Source: Nitrosococcus halophilus Nc 4 (GTDB taxonomy: Bacteria > Pseudomonadota > Gammaproteobacteria > Nitrosococcales > Nitrosococcaceae). Taken from it: DNA of 64,000 nt. A program made the translations under genes and the position numbers. Below the pieces are notes generated by a model that saw nothing but the letters and a program-made list of their open reading frames with translations, did no database searches and was not told the DNA's origin. Where the stretch lies: NCBI RefSeq assembly GCF_000024725.1, contig NC_013960.1, forward strand, positions 248,001 to 312,000, read 5' to 3'. The first letter of the stretch is position 1, and the number at the start of each line of letters is the position of its first letter. Shown piece by piece: positions 1 to 8,365 of this stretch.

Positions 1-767
1 TTAAAACCGACCAGGGGCCGCGGGTAAGGGGCATACGGCATAGGGATCTGGATGTCACCGACAAGCTGCGCCAGTTTGGAGAAGCCATGGCCGAAGAACT
101 GGAGGATATCGACGGCTATATCTTGAAGAAAGACTCGCCAAGCTGCGGAATGGAGCGGGTTCGGGTTCATGGCACTGGGGGCGCCCCTTCCCGGACAGGG
201 GTAGGGATGTATGCCCAGGCTTTTATGAGGCGGCGACCCTGGCTGCCGGTAGAGGAAGAGGGGCGTTTGAACGATCCGGTATTACGGGAGAACTTTTTTG
301 AGCGGGTTTTTGTCCATTACCGCTGGCGGCAGATGCAGGCGGAGGGAATGACGCCCGCGGCTTTGGTGGAATTTCACAGCCGGCATAAATTTGCGGTCAT
401 GGCCCATAGCCAAGCGGTTTACCGGCGTTTGGGGCGCTTGGTGGCAAAGGCGGGCAGCGAGCCCATTGAAACATTGGCGGCAGCCTATGGGGCGGAATTG
501 ATGAGCGCCCTGAAAAAATGTGCCACCCGAAGGGGACATGCCAATGTGCTGATGCACCTGCTAGGATTTTTACGCACCCAGCTGGATAAAGAAGACCGGG
601 CGGAACTCCTAGAGTCCATTGAAAATTACCGCCTGGGTCTGGTGCCCTTAATTGTCCCCATCACTTTGCTCAAGCATCATTTCCGGCGCCACCCCAACCC
701 CTATGTGAACAAGCAATATTATCTTAATCCCCACCCTCCTGAATTAATGCTGCGGAATTTGATTTAA
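1..767 (+). CDS. DUF523/DUF1722 (YbgA-like) protein, 5' end outside window
   Basis: The reading frame is open from base 3 to the stop at 767, so the gene begins upstream of the window; the ATG at 87 is internal. The first part carries the end of a DUF523 domain (DVT...F near the window edge, then a KKDSPSCG motif), and the rest, from about base 280, is a DUF1722/YbgA domain (ENFFERVF...FHSRHKFAVMAHS, then a C-terminal YLNPHP). Fusions of these two domains are common in Proteobacteria and sometimes lie near photolyase genes; the biochemical function is not established. The gene is intact within the window and its codon use resembles the housekeeping genes here. Confidence 0.85.
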   Translation, partial: KTDQGPRVRGIRHRDLDVTDKLRQFGEAMAEELEDIDGYILKKDSPSCGMERVRVHGTGGAPSRTGVGMYAQAFMRRRPWLPVEEEGRLNDPVLRENFFERVFVHYRWRQMQAEGMTPAALVEFHSRHKFAVMAHSQAVYRRLGRLVAKAGSEPIETLAAAYGAELMSALKKCATRRGHANVLMHLLGFLRTQLDKEDRAELLESIENYRLGLVPLIVPITLLKHHFRRHPNPYVNKQYYLNPHPPELMLRNLI

Positions 768-837
768 TTCCTCAATTTTCCTCAGCTCGCTTAAATTCTT
801 TTCTCTTGTGCTCTTTTTGTCTTGGTGAAAATCCGGG

Positions 838-935
838 TAGAGCGTTTCCCTTATGTAGGAGATATACGGGTAGTTTAAGAAATTAAGGTCCTGCTACGTC
901 GATATTCGTATCTCATTTATTCGGGAAACGCTCTA
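838..935. repeat. Inverted-repeat element, copy 1 (98 bp, MITE-like)
   Basis: The element is bounded by perfect 13-bp inverted repeats, TAGAGCGTTTCCC and GGGAAACGCTCTA. Its interior shares the cores TTAAGGTCCTG and ATTTATTCGGGAAA with copies at 26953-27048 and 57876-57959. It carries no ORF. The rest of the 434-bp gap between the DUF1722 gene and the IS element (768-1200) shows no gene. Confidence 0.8.
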
Positions 936-1141
936 GAGATTTCCGTGTCGCTTCCAGGCGGTTGTCGTGGAGCAGGTGGCAGGTAAGCTTTCTTTCGCTA
1001 CGGGTTCCATGCTGAGGGTGACTAAAGTTTGTTAGTAAGGAGACGAAATTACTGAAAGTGGTCCTCCCGTTTGACATTCCAGTGGGTGATTTCTAACCAA
1101 TATGCAGGCAAACTTGCCTGATTTTTAAGTTAATATCAAGT

Positions 1142-2417
1142 CACTACTGTCCCACTAAGAATTAACGAAAAAGGCCTGAAAACCAACTTGTTTTGATACA
1201 ATGAAATCACGACAAATCATTGAAGAACAAGAAGGAGTTCAGGCCTTGACACATCATAATACTGTATTTTCTCAGTTACTGAAACTAGTCCCGAGACATG
1301 AATTCGTGGTGCTGGCAAATCAGCACCACGAGGGCCGGAAACTACGCAAGATGACCCGTTGGTCACAATTTGTTTCCATGGCACTGGCACAGCTGTCAGG
1401 GCGCACTAGTTTGCGTGATGTGGTCAGTAATCTATCGGCTCAGGCCAGAAAACTCTACCTTTTAGGTGCCGTGCCGGTGAGCCGCTCCTCTCTAGCCCGG
1501 GTTAATGAGAAACAACCCTATGCACTGTACGAAGCGTTATTCGCCAAACTGTTTTCCCGCTGTCAAGGGCTCGCGCCCCGTCATGGTTTCCGGTTCAAGA
1601 ACAAGCTCTACTCACTTGATGCTTCTACTCTCGATCTGTGCCTGAGCGTCTTTCCCTGGGCGAAGTTTCGAACCACCAAGGGGGCCGTCAAGCTCCATGT
1701 CGGTCTGGATCATGACGGGCTGCTCCCCGCATTGATGACCGTCACTAACGGCAAAGTCCACGATATTACCGTGGCCCGTACTTTGGCATTACCCAAAGGC
1801 AGTATCGTGGTCTTCGATCGGGGCTATACCGATTATGATGGGTATCATCAACTCAATACCCAGGGCATCTTTTTTGTCACGCGCCAACGTAAAAAGGCCC
1901 GCTATCGCGTGGTTGAACGCCGTAAAGTCGATAAATCCAAGGGCCTGACGAGCGATCAGACCCTCGAACTGACCGGCGCCAAGGCCCGAAACTGCCCGAT
2001 CGCTCTGCGCCGCATCGGCTTTAAGGATTTTGACACCGGTATCCGGTATTGCTTCCTGACCAACAATTTTCATCTTGCTGCCAGCACTATCGCGGCAATC
2101 TATAAGTCCCGATGGCAGATCGAACTGTTTTTCAAATGGATAAAGCAGAATTTAAAGATCAAGCGTTTCTTGGGAACCTCAAAAAACGCCGTCATGACCC
2201 AACTCTGGATCGCCCTTTGTGCCTATTTATTGCTCGCTTATCTCAAGTTCGTCAGCAAAATAGACTGCTCTCTTCAGCAGATTATTCGATTGCTCCAGCT
2301 CAATCTGTTTGAGCGGCGCGACCTTCAAGCATTGCTACGAGGCGATCCGCCAGAACCAGAACTTCTACCTCTTCAGGCTTCATTGCAGTTTTCGTGAAAG
2401 TTTATGGGACAGTAGTG
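1142..2417 (+). mobile_element. IS4-family insertion sequence, complete, 9-bp target duplication
   Basis: The terminal inverted repeats are CACTACTGTCCCA (1142-1154) and TGGGACAGTAGTG (2405-2417). The element is 1276 bp and is flanked by identical 9-bp direct repeats ATATCAAGT at 1133-1141 and 2418-2426, the size expected for IS4-family transposition (9-12 bp). It holds one transposase ORF. Intact ends, intact ORF and a perfect duplication indicate recent arrival. Removing it rejoins an AT-rich stretch containing repeated TTGCCTGA motifs. Confidence 0.92.
1201..2397 (+). CDS. IS4-family transposase
   Basis: This 398-aa DDE transposase begins with a DUF4372-type N-terminal domain (roughly residues 1-75). 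The catalytic residues are visible: the first Asp in SLDAST (about 139), the second in VFDRGY (about 206), and the Glu in YKSRWQIELFFKWIKQNLKI, which matches the YREK signature of the family. It catalyses cut-and-paste movement of the element that contains it. Length and motifs are complete, so the protein is probably active. The start is the ATG at 1201, just inside the left end. Confidence 0.93.
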   Translation: MKSRQIIEEQEGVQALTHHNTVFSQLLKLVPRHEFVVLANQHHEGRKLRKMTRWSQFVSMALAQLSGRTSLRDVVSNLSAQARKLYLLGAVPVSRSSLARVNEKQPYALYEALFAKLFSRCQGLAPRHGFRFKNKLYSLDASTLDLCLSVFPWAKFRTTKGAVKLHVGLDHDGLLPALMTVTNGKVHDITVARTLALPKGSIVVFDRGYTDYDGYHQLNTQGIFFVTRQRKKARYRVVERRKVDKSKGLTSDQTLELTGAKARNCPIALRRIGFKDFDTGIRYCFLTNNFHLAASTIAAIYKSRWQIELFFKWIKQNLKIKRFLGTSKNAVMTQLWIALCAYLLLAYLKFVSKIDCSLQQIIRLLQLNLFERRDLQALLRGDPPEPELLPLQASLQFS

Positions 2418-2510
2418 ATATCAAGTTATCAAGGTAAATTTGCCTGAATGAAACATTCTCATAGCAAAAGCGCCTAAATTACCCTGTGATCTTAACTTAT
2501 CAGAGCGTAT

Positions 2511-3083
2511 TTGTCTGAGGATAAATTGTTAGGCGCGCCTATGCTTCCATCGAACCTCAAAGGACCGGGAGAGACGATAACCAGTTTAAATGCAGAAGCG
2601 TTTATATCCGACAATTCTGGAAGATATCCGAATCTAGATCCGGATTTCATTTCGCAGATTTGTTTTGAACACCCAACTCGATTCGATTCGTTTTTTCCGG
2701 GCTTTAACCCACAAGAACATACTGCGCTTCGTACCGAGCGTTCGGCTAGTTGGATTAAAGGGAATATCAGATATGACAACGATGATGATTTACGATTCTG
2801 GTTTAAACAATTCGACGATTTTCGTAGTGCGGGTAAAGGTTCTAAGGTGTTCGAGTATATGATCGAACATAGGAATTGGTCGTTCCCGCCAGTAATTGTT
2901 GAGTGGAGGTTCGCGCAAGAACTGGGGGCTCCTAGTTACGTTGGTCGCCCATACTATCTCGTCGAAGGAACTCACCGCGTATCCTATTTGCTGCGCATGC
3001 TGGAATTAGGTTTGGTGAAAGAGACAGATAGTTATCAACTTATAGTGATTACACCTAACCAGGCGATGGAGTCCGACACTTGA
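2511..3083 (+). CDS. Hypothetical protein with an EGTHR motif
   Basis: I do not recognise this gene. It encodes up to 190 aa from a TTG at 2511; an ATG at 2541 is an equally good start, and neither has a strong ribosome binding site. It is soluble, rich in aromatic and acidic residues, and contains LVEGTHRVSYLL near residue 155, reminiscent of the EGxHR box of ParB/sulfiredoxin-fold proteins, but the rest gives no firm family. It lies just downstream of the IS element in an AT-rich patch and upstream of a RES-domain gene with which it may have been acquired. A role as partner or immunity protein is only a possibility. Confidence 0.5.
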   Translation: MSEDKLLGAPMLPSNLKGPGETITSLNAEAFISDNSGRYPNLDPDFISQICFEHPTRFDSFFPGFNPQEHTALRTERSASWIKGNIRYDNDDDLRFWFKQFDDFRSAGKGSKVFEYMIEHRNWSFPPVIVEWRFAQELGAPSYVGRPYYLVEGTHRVSYLLRMLELGLVKETDSYQLIVITPNQAMESDT

Positions 3084-3172
3084 TCGCTTCCTTCTTTCGC
3101 TTCCGCTCCGGTCGGTCGCTCTCAAATGCGGCTCATCGCCAACGTTAAATTCTACTCAAGGAACTTTGCAAA

Positions 3173-4390
3173 ATGGGTATAGCAAAGAGAATGTGGGAGG
3201 AAGAACAGGATAGAGGCTATAGCTCTAATGAAGGAAAAACCGTTTGTTCAAATTGCTTTGGCGAATATGCTCTCAAGCAGTTTATAGAAGAACATCACAC
3301 TCACTTTAACTGCTCATACTGTGAGGCAGAAGGCGAAGATATCATCGCTTGCGAGTTGGATTCTTTAATTGATCATATTCTAACTAGCATCCGTTATGAG
3401 TGGGGGCATCCTGCGGATGAAGGGCTACCTTACGAAACTCGTGAGGGTGGGTGGCAAGTAGCAACAGTTTATGACACATGGGAATTGCTTGATGAAATTG
3501 GTTTGGGTAATCAATGTGGCCAGATTTATGAAGATATTTGTAGCTCTATTCATAATCAAGAGTGGTGCGAAAGAGATCCGTATTCATTAAGCATGGATAG
3601 AACCTTAATATTTGGTTGGGAAAAATTTTCAGATTTTGTGAAAAACAAAGCCAGATATGTGTTTTTTAAAGCAAAAAACCCAGATTATGACGAGGAGCAG
3701 CACGACGAAATGGATCCGGTTAGAATACTTGATGCTTTAGAAAATATTATAAAGCAGACCGGATTAGTGAAATCAGTTGATGTTAATACACAAATACGAA
3801 GAGTAAGAATTATTGATCCAGAAGAAAATCTGACAACTGCCAAAGAACTCGGCTCTCCTCCCAGTGAATCTGCTACCATGGCTAACAGAATGAGTCCTGC
3901 TGGAATTCCAATGTTTTATGGTGCATTCGATTTTGATACAGCTATCAAAGAAACCTACGAGCCTTGCCTAGAAAGTAAGAAAGCCATTTGTGGAGTTTTT
4001 GAACCTGTTAGGTCATTGTCCGTAATTGACCTCTCGGACACTCCATATTTGCCAAGCTTATTTGACGAACACGCAAGGCACAATCGTAGCAATTTGAGCT
4101 TTCTCTATGATTTCATAGCTGATTTTACTAAGCCGATTGAAAGAAATGATCGAGTACACGTTGACTATGTGCCGACCCAAATAGCTACTGAGTATATTAG
4201 GCATATTTTTAAAACTTATGAAGGTAGCGAAATTGATGGTGTGATTTATCCAAGCTCAAAAAACAAAGGAAAGAAAGCAATAGTTATTTTCGCTACCTCA
4301 GAGCAGTGTGTAGATCAAGATAGTTCAATGATGAGTGATTCTACGCTGAGGTTAGTAAATGTCGAATCGCGAGAGCTAGAAGGAATTTAA
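3173..4390 (+). CDS. HEPN-RES protein with N-terminal zinc ribbon (NAD-degrading toxin-like)
   Basis: This 405-aa protein has a CxxC...CxxC zinc ribbon (Cys25, 28, 47, 50), a helical middle that fits the HEPN/RES N-terminal domain, and a C-terminal RES domain from about residue 235. The RES signature is visible as RMSPAGIPMFYGAFDFDTAIKE, containing the Arg, Tyr and Glu (R239, Y249, E260) used by RES toxins to phosphorolyse or hydrolyse NAD+. RES toxins are usually paired with an Xre-like antitoxin; none is adjacent, and the only close gene is the unknown one upstream. Base composition is clearly AT-richer than the flanking housekeeping genes, suggesting horizontal transfer. NAD depletion as the activity is inferred from the family. 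Confidence 0.75.
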   Translation: MGIAKRMWEEEQDRGYSSNEGKTVCSNCFGEYALKQFIEEHHTHFNCSYCEAEGEDIIACELDSLIDHILTSIRYEWGHPADEGLPYETREGGWQVATVYDTWELLDEIGLGNQCGQIYEDICSSIHNQEWCERDPYSLSMDRTLIFGWEKFSDFVKNKARYVFFKAKNPDYDEEQHDEMDPVRILDALENIIKQTGLVKSVDVNTQIRRVRIIDPEENLTTAKELGSPPSESATMANRMSPAGIPMFYGAFDFDTAIKETYEPCLESKKAICGVFEPVRSLSVIDLSDTPYLPSLFDEHARHNRSNLSFLYDFIADFTKPIERNDRVHVDYVPTQIATEYIRHIFKTYEGSEIDGVIYPSSKNKGKKAIVIFATSEQCVDQDSSMMSDSTLRLVNVESRELEGI

Positions 4391-4498
4391 CAAGTACCTG
4401 CACGAGATTCCAGCCACTGTGTGGCTTCTATCTGTGATGCAAGCGTTAGACGGAGCATGGTTGTGAAACCTATTTCCTGCACGTTTTAAGGAGAAGAA

Positions 4499-5041
4499 AT
4501 GGAAAACACAGTTTGGTTCAAGCGCTTGGGGGCTACTTTCTTGCTTGTCATAAGTGTCTCGGTTTGGGCTGAAGATTGGGGCCGGTTAGTGATTCAGTGT
4601 GGCGATGCTGGAAAGCTCCGGGGCACGCAATTCTGCACTTACCTCAATGAGTTAACCGGCTGTGCAAAGAATGGAACAACCATGCTTGATGGGTATCAGT
4701 GTACCAAAAAGCTTGCGGACCTCGGAAACCCGTTAGCGGCAAATCAGCTTGGCCTCTGGTACTTGCAGGGGCGAGTTGCACCGCAGAATCTCAGCGAAGC
4801 CCGTAAGTATCTGTATTTTGCAGCCGTGAACAGATTACCATCGGCTATGCGCCGTATGATGCAACTTGAGAATATGCAAGGTAACTTAGTTAGAGCATAT
4901 GCGTGGGCTTTAATTGGGGCGGCATTTGAAGACAAGACGTCTATTTTCTATCGGGATGAGATACGAGCGGTTTTGACAGATAGCAAGAGGCAGAAAGCTG
5001 AAACGATCGCGTCAAAGATATTTGAGCTGATTGCGCGATAA
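4499..5041 (+). CDS. Exported Sel1-like repeat protein
   Basis: This 180-aa protein starts with a signal peptide (hydrophobic stretch about residues 9-24 ending in VWA-ED) and has four cysteines in the first 60 mature residues. It contains Sel1/TPR-like helical repeats, for example ANQLGLWYLQGRVAPQNLSEARKYL and the following helix pair. It is therefore likely a periplasmic scaffold for protein-protein contacts. The start ATG at 4499 is preceded by AAGGAGAAGA, a good ribosome binding site. It stands alone in the genetic island; function unknown. Confidence 0.7.
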   Translation: MENTVWFKRLGATFLLVISVSVWAEDWGRLVIQCGDAGKLRGTQFCTYLNELTGCAKNGTTMLDGYQCTKKLADLGNPLAANQLGLWYLQGRVAPQNLSEARKYLYFAAVNRLPSAMRRMMQLENMQGNLVRAYAWALIGAAFEDKTSIFYRDEIRAVLTDSKRQKAETIASKIFELIAR

Positions 5042-5113
5042 CTTGCTTCAAGTAGAGGCAGATGTGATATAAGTCCCTATGAATAAGGTCACAAAACACA
5101 AAAGAGCACAAAA

Positions 5114-5135
5114 TAGGGTCAGGTCTTGTATCATG
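5114..5135 (+). repeat. REP-like sequence related to the RAYT ends
   Basis: TAGGGTCAGGTCTTG followed by TATCATGC. The same core flanks the RAYT gene at 12382 and 13377 and recurs at 27268 and 28042. It lies just upstream of the HigBA module. No other gene is visible in 5042-5320. Confidence 0.6.
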
Positions 5136-5323
5136 CTTACATATAGCTCTCCTAACACGGCGGTTCAGGCGGATCCAAGTGCCGCCGCGATTTTTGTGGT
5201 AGATTTAGGGCTGCCCAGGCGCTCCGCGCTGAGGTCCAAACGCCTAAGCCGATAGCTCAGCTCCGCCATTCGGTTCCATATCAGGCTTGGAATCATTCCA
5301 AAAGCTCTACTAAAGGATGGGCA

Positions 5324-5351
5324 TTGCATGAATACGCCATTGGCGTATAAT
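5324..5351 (+). promoter_or_regulatory. higBA promoter with palindromic operator over the -10
   Basis: A -35 TTGCAT (5324-5329), a 16-bp spacer and a perfect -10 TATAAT (5346-5351) are visible. A perfect palindrome, ATACGCCA-T-TGGCGTAT (5332-5348), sits between and over the -10, the expected place for autorepression by the HTH antitoxin. The predicted transcription start falls at or next to the toxin ATG at 5358, which would make the mRNA leaderless. Confidence 0.65.
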
Positions 5352-5357
5352 GTTTTG

Positions 5358-5657
5358 ATGTTCATCTTCGTCGAGTCATCAGCTTTCGAAAGAGTCTGCT
5401 CCGTATACCTAAACGATGATGAGTACGCCGAGCTTCAACAATACATGATCCGAAATCCTGAGGCTGGTCAGGTCGTACCAGGATCCGGTGGGGTCAGAAA
5501 GTTGCGGTGGACGCGGCAAGGAATGGGTAAGCGTGGCGGACTACGAGTAATTTATTTCGTGCGGTACAAACCAAACGAGTTCTGGATGTTAACTGCCTAC
5601 TCCAAGGCAAAACATGACAATGTCCCCGCACATATTCTGAAACAATTAAATTATTAG
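5358..5657 (+). CDS. RelE/HigB-type toxin
   Basis: This is a type II toxin of the RelE/ParE superfamily (99 aa from the ATG at 5358), expected to cleave mRNA on the ribosome. The core LRWTRQGMGKRGGLRVIYFVRYKPNEFWMLTAYSK matches the family, with conserved Arg/Lys and the C-terminal YSKAKHDN. An upstream ATG at 5328 lies inside the promoter, so I prefer 5358 (MFIFVESSAFER), the usual start of this subfamily. It is followed after 12 bp by the HTH antitoxin in the reverse (toxin-first) order typical of HigBA. Confidence 0.85.
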   Translation: MFIFVESSAFERVCSVYLNDDEYAELQQYMIRNPEAGQVVPGSGGVRKLRWTRQGMGKRGGLRVIYFVRYKPNEFWMLTAYSKAKHDNVPAHILKQLNY

Positions 5658-5669
5658 AGGCATTCGGAA

Positions 5670-5984
5670 ATGAGTAATAAGCTTAGTGGAAAGGAGCTAG
5701 AGAGATTCGAGGCTCAACGCGACGTGTGGCAAGAGGTCCTGGAAAGCGTCAAGGAAATTAAGGCCGGTGGAGGTAAACGCCGAAAAGTCGAACCGGAGTC
5801 AGATGTAGTACGCATAAGGCTAAAAAGCGGGCTCTCGCAGGCGCAATTTGCTTCTGTTTTGGGTGTGTCCAAACGCACTCTTGAACAGTGGGAGCAGGGT
5901 CGTCGTGAGCCATCGGGCGCAGCAAAGACTCTACTCAAAATTGCAGAGCGTCATCCTGAAGTTTTACGCAAGGTTGCAGTATAA
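5670..5984 (+). CDS. HigA/NadS-like HTH antitoxin
   Basis: This 104-aa protein has a helical N-terminus and an XRE-type helix-turn-helix (LSQAQFASVLGVSKRTLEQWEQGRREPSGAAKTLL, about residues 52-88), as in the HigA/NadS antitoxins that neutralise RelE-like toxins. It is 12 bp downstream of the toxin, with RBS-like AGAGG before its ATG. It probably binds the palindrome at 5332-5348 and represses its own operon. Confidence 0.85.
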   Translation: MSNKLSGKELERFEAQRDVWQEVLESVKEIKAGGGKRRKVEPESDVVRIRLKSGLSQAQFASVLGVSKRTLEQWEQGRREPSGAAKTLLKIAERHPEVLRKVAV

Positions 5985-6222
5985 GGCTACCGCGAGCAGC
6001 CGAGTCCATCGGTCATTTAGGGGTCGAACAAGTCGTTGTGTTTGGATCTCAAAACACGGCTTGGCTTTTGTGAATAGTGTAAATGGGTTAGGTCAAACAA
6101 TCCATGTGCTCTAAGGCTTGCGAGATAGGAAGATATGGTCTAAATTGACGGATGCAAGGAGCTGGCTTCGCTAGCCCCCTGATCCGCGACGTTAGGCATT
6201 CAATGAAAAAAGAGTGGAAGGA

Positions 6223-6480
6223 ATGCCCGAAATAAGCCGCTTCCTAGGCATCGTCATCTATATGTACTACCGTGATCATGCGCCGCCGCATTTTCATGCG
6301 GAATACGGTGACTATGAAATTACAGTAGAGATTGAAAGAGGCGTGGTTACTGGTAAGTTTCCTCGGCGCGCCTTGTCTGCTGTATTAGAGTGGTACCTTG
6401 AGTATAAGGACGAGTTGCTGGAAAATTGGCGGCGAGCGGAGAAGCGGCAGCCTCTACAGAAGATTGAACCGCTGGAGTAG
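6223..6480 (+). CDS. DUF4160 family protein
   Basis: This small protein (about 85 aa) has the DUF4160 signature: PEISRFLGIVIYMYYRDHAPPHFHAEYGDYE. The HxPPHFHA motif is diagnostic. A GTG at 6214 is possible, but the ATG at 6223 follows GGAAGGA closely and gives the normal N-terminus. It is followed 6 bp later by DUF2442; the pair is widespread on mobile DNA and is generally regarded as a toxin-antitoxin-like module, although its activity is not established. Confidence 0.8.
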   Translation: MPEISRFLGIVIYMYYRDHAPPHFHAEYGDYEITVEIERGVVTGKFPRRALSAVLEWYLEYKDELLENWRRAEKRQPLQKIEPLE

Positions 6481-6486
6481 TCAAGT

Positions 6487-6717
6487 ATGTTTCCTCATAT
6501 TACCGAAGCAAAATACATCGATGGTTATAAACTGTGGCTTAAATTTAATGATGGAACAGAAGGTCGAATTGATCTTTCATCGGAATTATACGGTGAGATA
6601 TTTGAACCTCTAAAGGATATAAACTATTTCAGGCAATTCAGCATCCAGGGCAACACTGTCGCTTGGGAAAACGGAGCTGATTTTGCACCCGAATTTTTGC
6701 GGGAGCACATTACCTAA
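6487..6717 (+). CDS. DUF2442 family protein
   Basis: This 76-aa protein matches DUF2442 (YKLWLKFNDGTEGRIDLS, then LKDINYFRQFSIQGNTVAWENGADFAPEFL). It is cotranscribed with the DUF4160 gene (6-bp gap) and is its likely antitoxin or partner. A REP-like pair begins 20 bp after its stop. Confidence 0.8.
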   Translation: MFPHITEAKYIDGYKLWLKFNDGTEGRIDLSSELYGEIFEPLKDINYFRQFSIQGNTVAWENGADFAPEFLREHIT

Positions 6718-6737
6718 CAAACCGCTCAAGTAAAGTA

Positions 6738-6869
6738 TCAGGTCAGATTTTGTCTAGTGCTTTTTTATCGTCGGTCCTTTCCCAAGGAAATCAATGCGCA
6801 GCTTAGCTCTCATTATTCACGTATCCGGCATTACCAAGATCGCAATTAAACACTAATCAAGACCTGACT
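6738..6869. repeat. Pair of inverted REP-like sequences
   Basis: TCAGGTCAGATTTTGTCTAG at 6738-6757 and its degenerate inverse, ending ATCAAGACCTGACT, at 6856-6869 face each other across about 100 bp without an ORF. They resemble the RAYT-associated REP sequence and close the toxin-antitoxin block on its right side. Confidence 0.45.
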
Positions 6870-6894
6870 CGATTAGAAAAGAAGCCTATTGTAA

Positions 6895-7932
6895 TCACTC
6901 TATGGCCCCTGAAGCTCTGAAAACCGGTTGGAACATGCGGCGGTACTGACTCGGGGAAAGGCCGGTTAATCGTTTGAATAGCCTTCGGAAGAAAGAGGGG
7001 TCTTCGTAACCGACTTCCTCACTGATTTCCTCCACAGGCATTGCTCCAGATTCGAGTAGGCGCTTTGCCTCTTCCACGCGCAAGTTCTGTAAGTACTCGA
7101 TAAGCGTAGAGCCGGTAGCTGCTTTGAAGCGCCGCTTCAGGGTGCGTTCGGGGATTTTGGATAACTCGATCACCTGCCTGATGGCGTCTGTTTCTCGGAA
7201 ATGCTGGCTAAGCCATTGCTCGCAGGTCCGCACCACAGAATCGGCATGGGGATTTCTGCGCACCAGGGTGGCATAGGGTAATTGGCCTTCCCCGTGCCAT
7301 TTCAGAAGATATACTTTGGCAATTCGCAGTGCCTCTCCCGGACTGCAATGGCGCGAAATGATGTGGATGGCAAGATCGTGCCAAGAAGTGGTGCCACCGG
7401 CAGTGACGATCCGGCCCGCCGGATCGGCAAAAACAAGATTCGGTTCCGGACGGAAACGGACTTTGGGGTATCGTTTGCCAAAAAGATCTTGATAGCCCCA
7501 GTGGGAAGTGGCCTCGCAACCATCCAGCAAACCGGTTTCGGCCAGCATCACTGTACCGGAGCAGGCGGAGTAAAGCAGGGTGCCTTCTTTATACTTACGG
7601 CAAATCCACTCCATGAGTTCTGGGTAGCGCCCATGTAGGTCCTCGTCCGGACCCAGCCAGAGTTCAGGCAATATCAAGATTTGGGCCTTGGGATTGTCCG
7701 CGACCGAGAAATCAGGGGCAACCGGAATACCATGACCGCATTTGAAGGCTTCCCTAGTGGGGGCGACGATGCGGACTTGGAACAGTCTCTGCTCCGGTTC
7801 TGTGCGCACCAGGGTCTGCCATATATTTCCGGCCGCCAGGAGCACATCCACCATCCCGTATAGGGCGGAGCCCGCAGTCTCCGGTACGGCGACAATCAAG
7901 GTTTCTATAGGACCCTTATTGGAACTTGTCAT
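6895..7932 (-). CDS. GlxA-family AraC-type transcriptional regulator
   Basis: This 345-aa protein has an N-terminal DJ-1/PfpI-like domain (IETLIVAVPETAGSALYGMVDVL..., with the nucleophile-elbow region LLYSACSGTVMLAETGLLDG) and a C-terminal AraC HTH pair (about residues 235-330: IPERTLKRRFKAATGSTLIEYLQNLRVEEAKRLLESG ... GYEDPSFFRRLFKRLTGLSPSQYRR). This is the architecture of GlxA-type regulators of amine or amino-acid catabolism; the ligand here is unknown. No target operon is adjacent. Confidence 0.88.
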   Translation of the reverse strand: MTSSNKGPIETLIVAVPETAGSALYGMVDVLLAAGNIWQTLVRTEPEQRLFQVRIVAPTREAFKCGHGIPVAPDFSVADNPKAQILILPELWLGPDEDLHGRYPELMEWICRKYKEGTLLYSACSGTVMLAETGLLDGCEATSHWGYQDLFGKRYPKVRFRPEPNLVFADPAGRIVTAGGTTSWHDLAIHIISRHCSPGEALRIAKVYLLKWHGEGQLPYATLVRRNPHADSVVRTCEQWLSQHFRETDAIRQVIELSKIPERTLKRRFKAATGSTLIEYLQNLRVEEAKRLLESGAMPVEEISEEVGYEDPSFFRRLFKRLTGLSPSQYRRMFQPVFRASGAIE

Positions 7933-7985
7933 AATGATTACCTTTAAATAACGTCAATTCCGAATAATTGGGTTTCCCTTTTGAT

Positions 7986-8012
7986 GGTGCACATCGCGAT
8001 GCTCTGTGCACC
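7986..8012. repeat. Short inverted repeat in intergenic region
   Basis: GGTGCACA (7986-7993) and TGTGCACC (8005-8012) form an 8-bp stem with an 11-bp loop. It lies in the 433-bp gap upstream of the GlxA gene (7933-8365), in which I see no gene. Confidence 0.5.
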
Positions 8013-8365
8013 CTACAAAACCGCGGCTGTAGGGCAGGGCTAACGCATGAAAACTCCGGCTCCAAAGAGATCCCCATGGGTAAACCCGTAGGTCTCTATG
8101 GGAGTTAATTTTTCGGAGGTGGAAATAGCATTTGTCAGAATATTTTCTATAATTCAAACTGTGATGGTTTAGTTGTACTTAAAAATAAAATTAATTGGTT
8201 GATATTTTATATTTTTGTTTTTTTCGGCATGAAAAGTGCCTAATTCTATGCAGCTTACCTTGAGTTTATGTAGGAAACTTTCACATATATCCTACCGTTG
8301 CGGATCGTACGGGTACGGCATTTGCCAAACCCTCTCTTTTTCTTCGACAGGGTTAGGGAAACTCG

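Noticed and set aside
5165-5365. 66-codon minus-strand ORF
   Set aside because: Crosses the HigBA promoter, has no RBS and no recognisable product.
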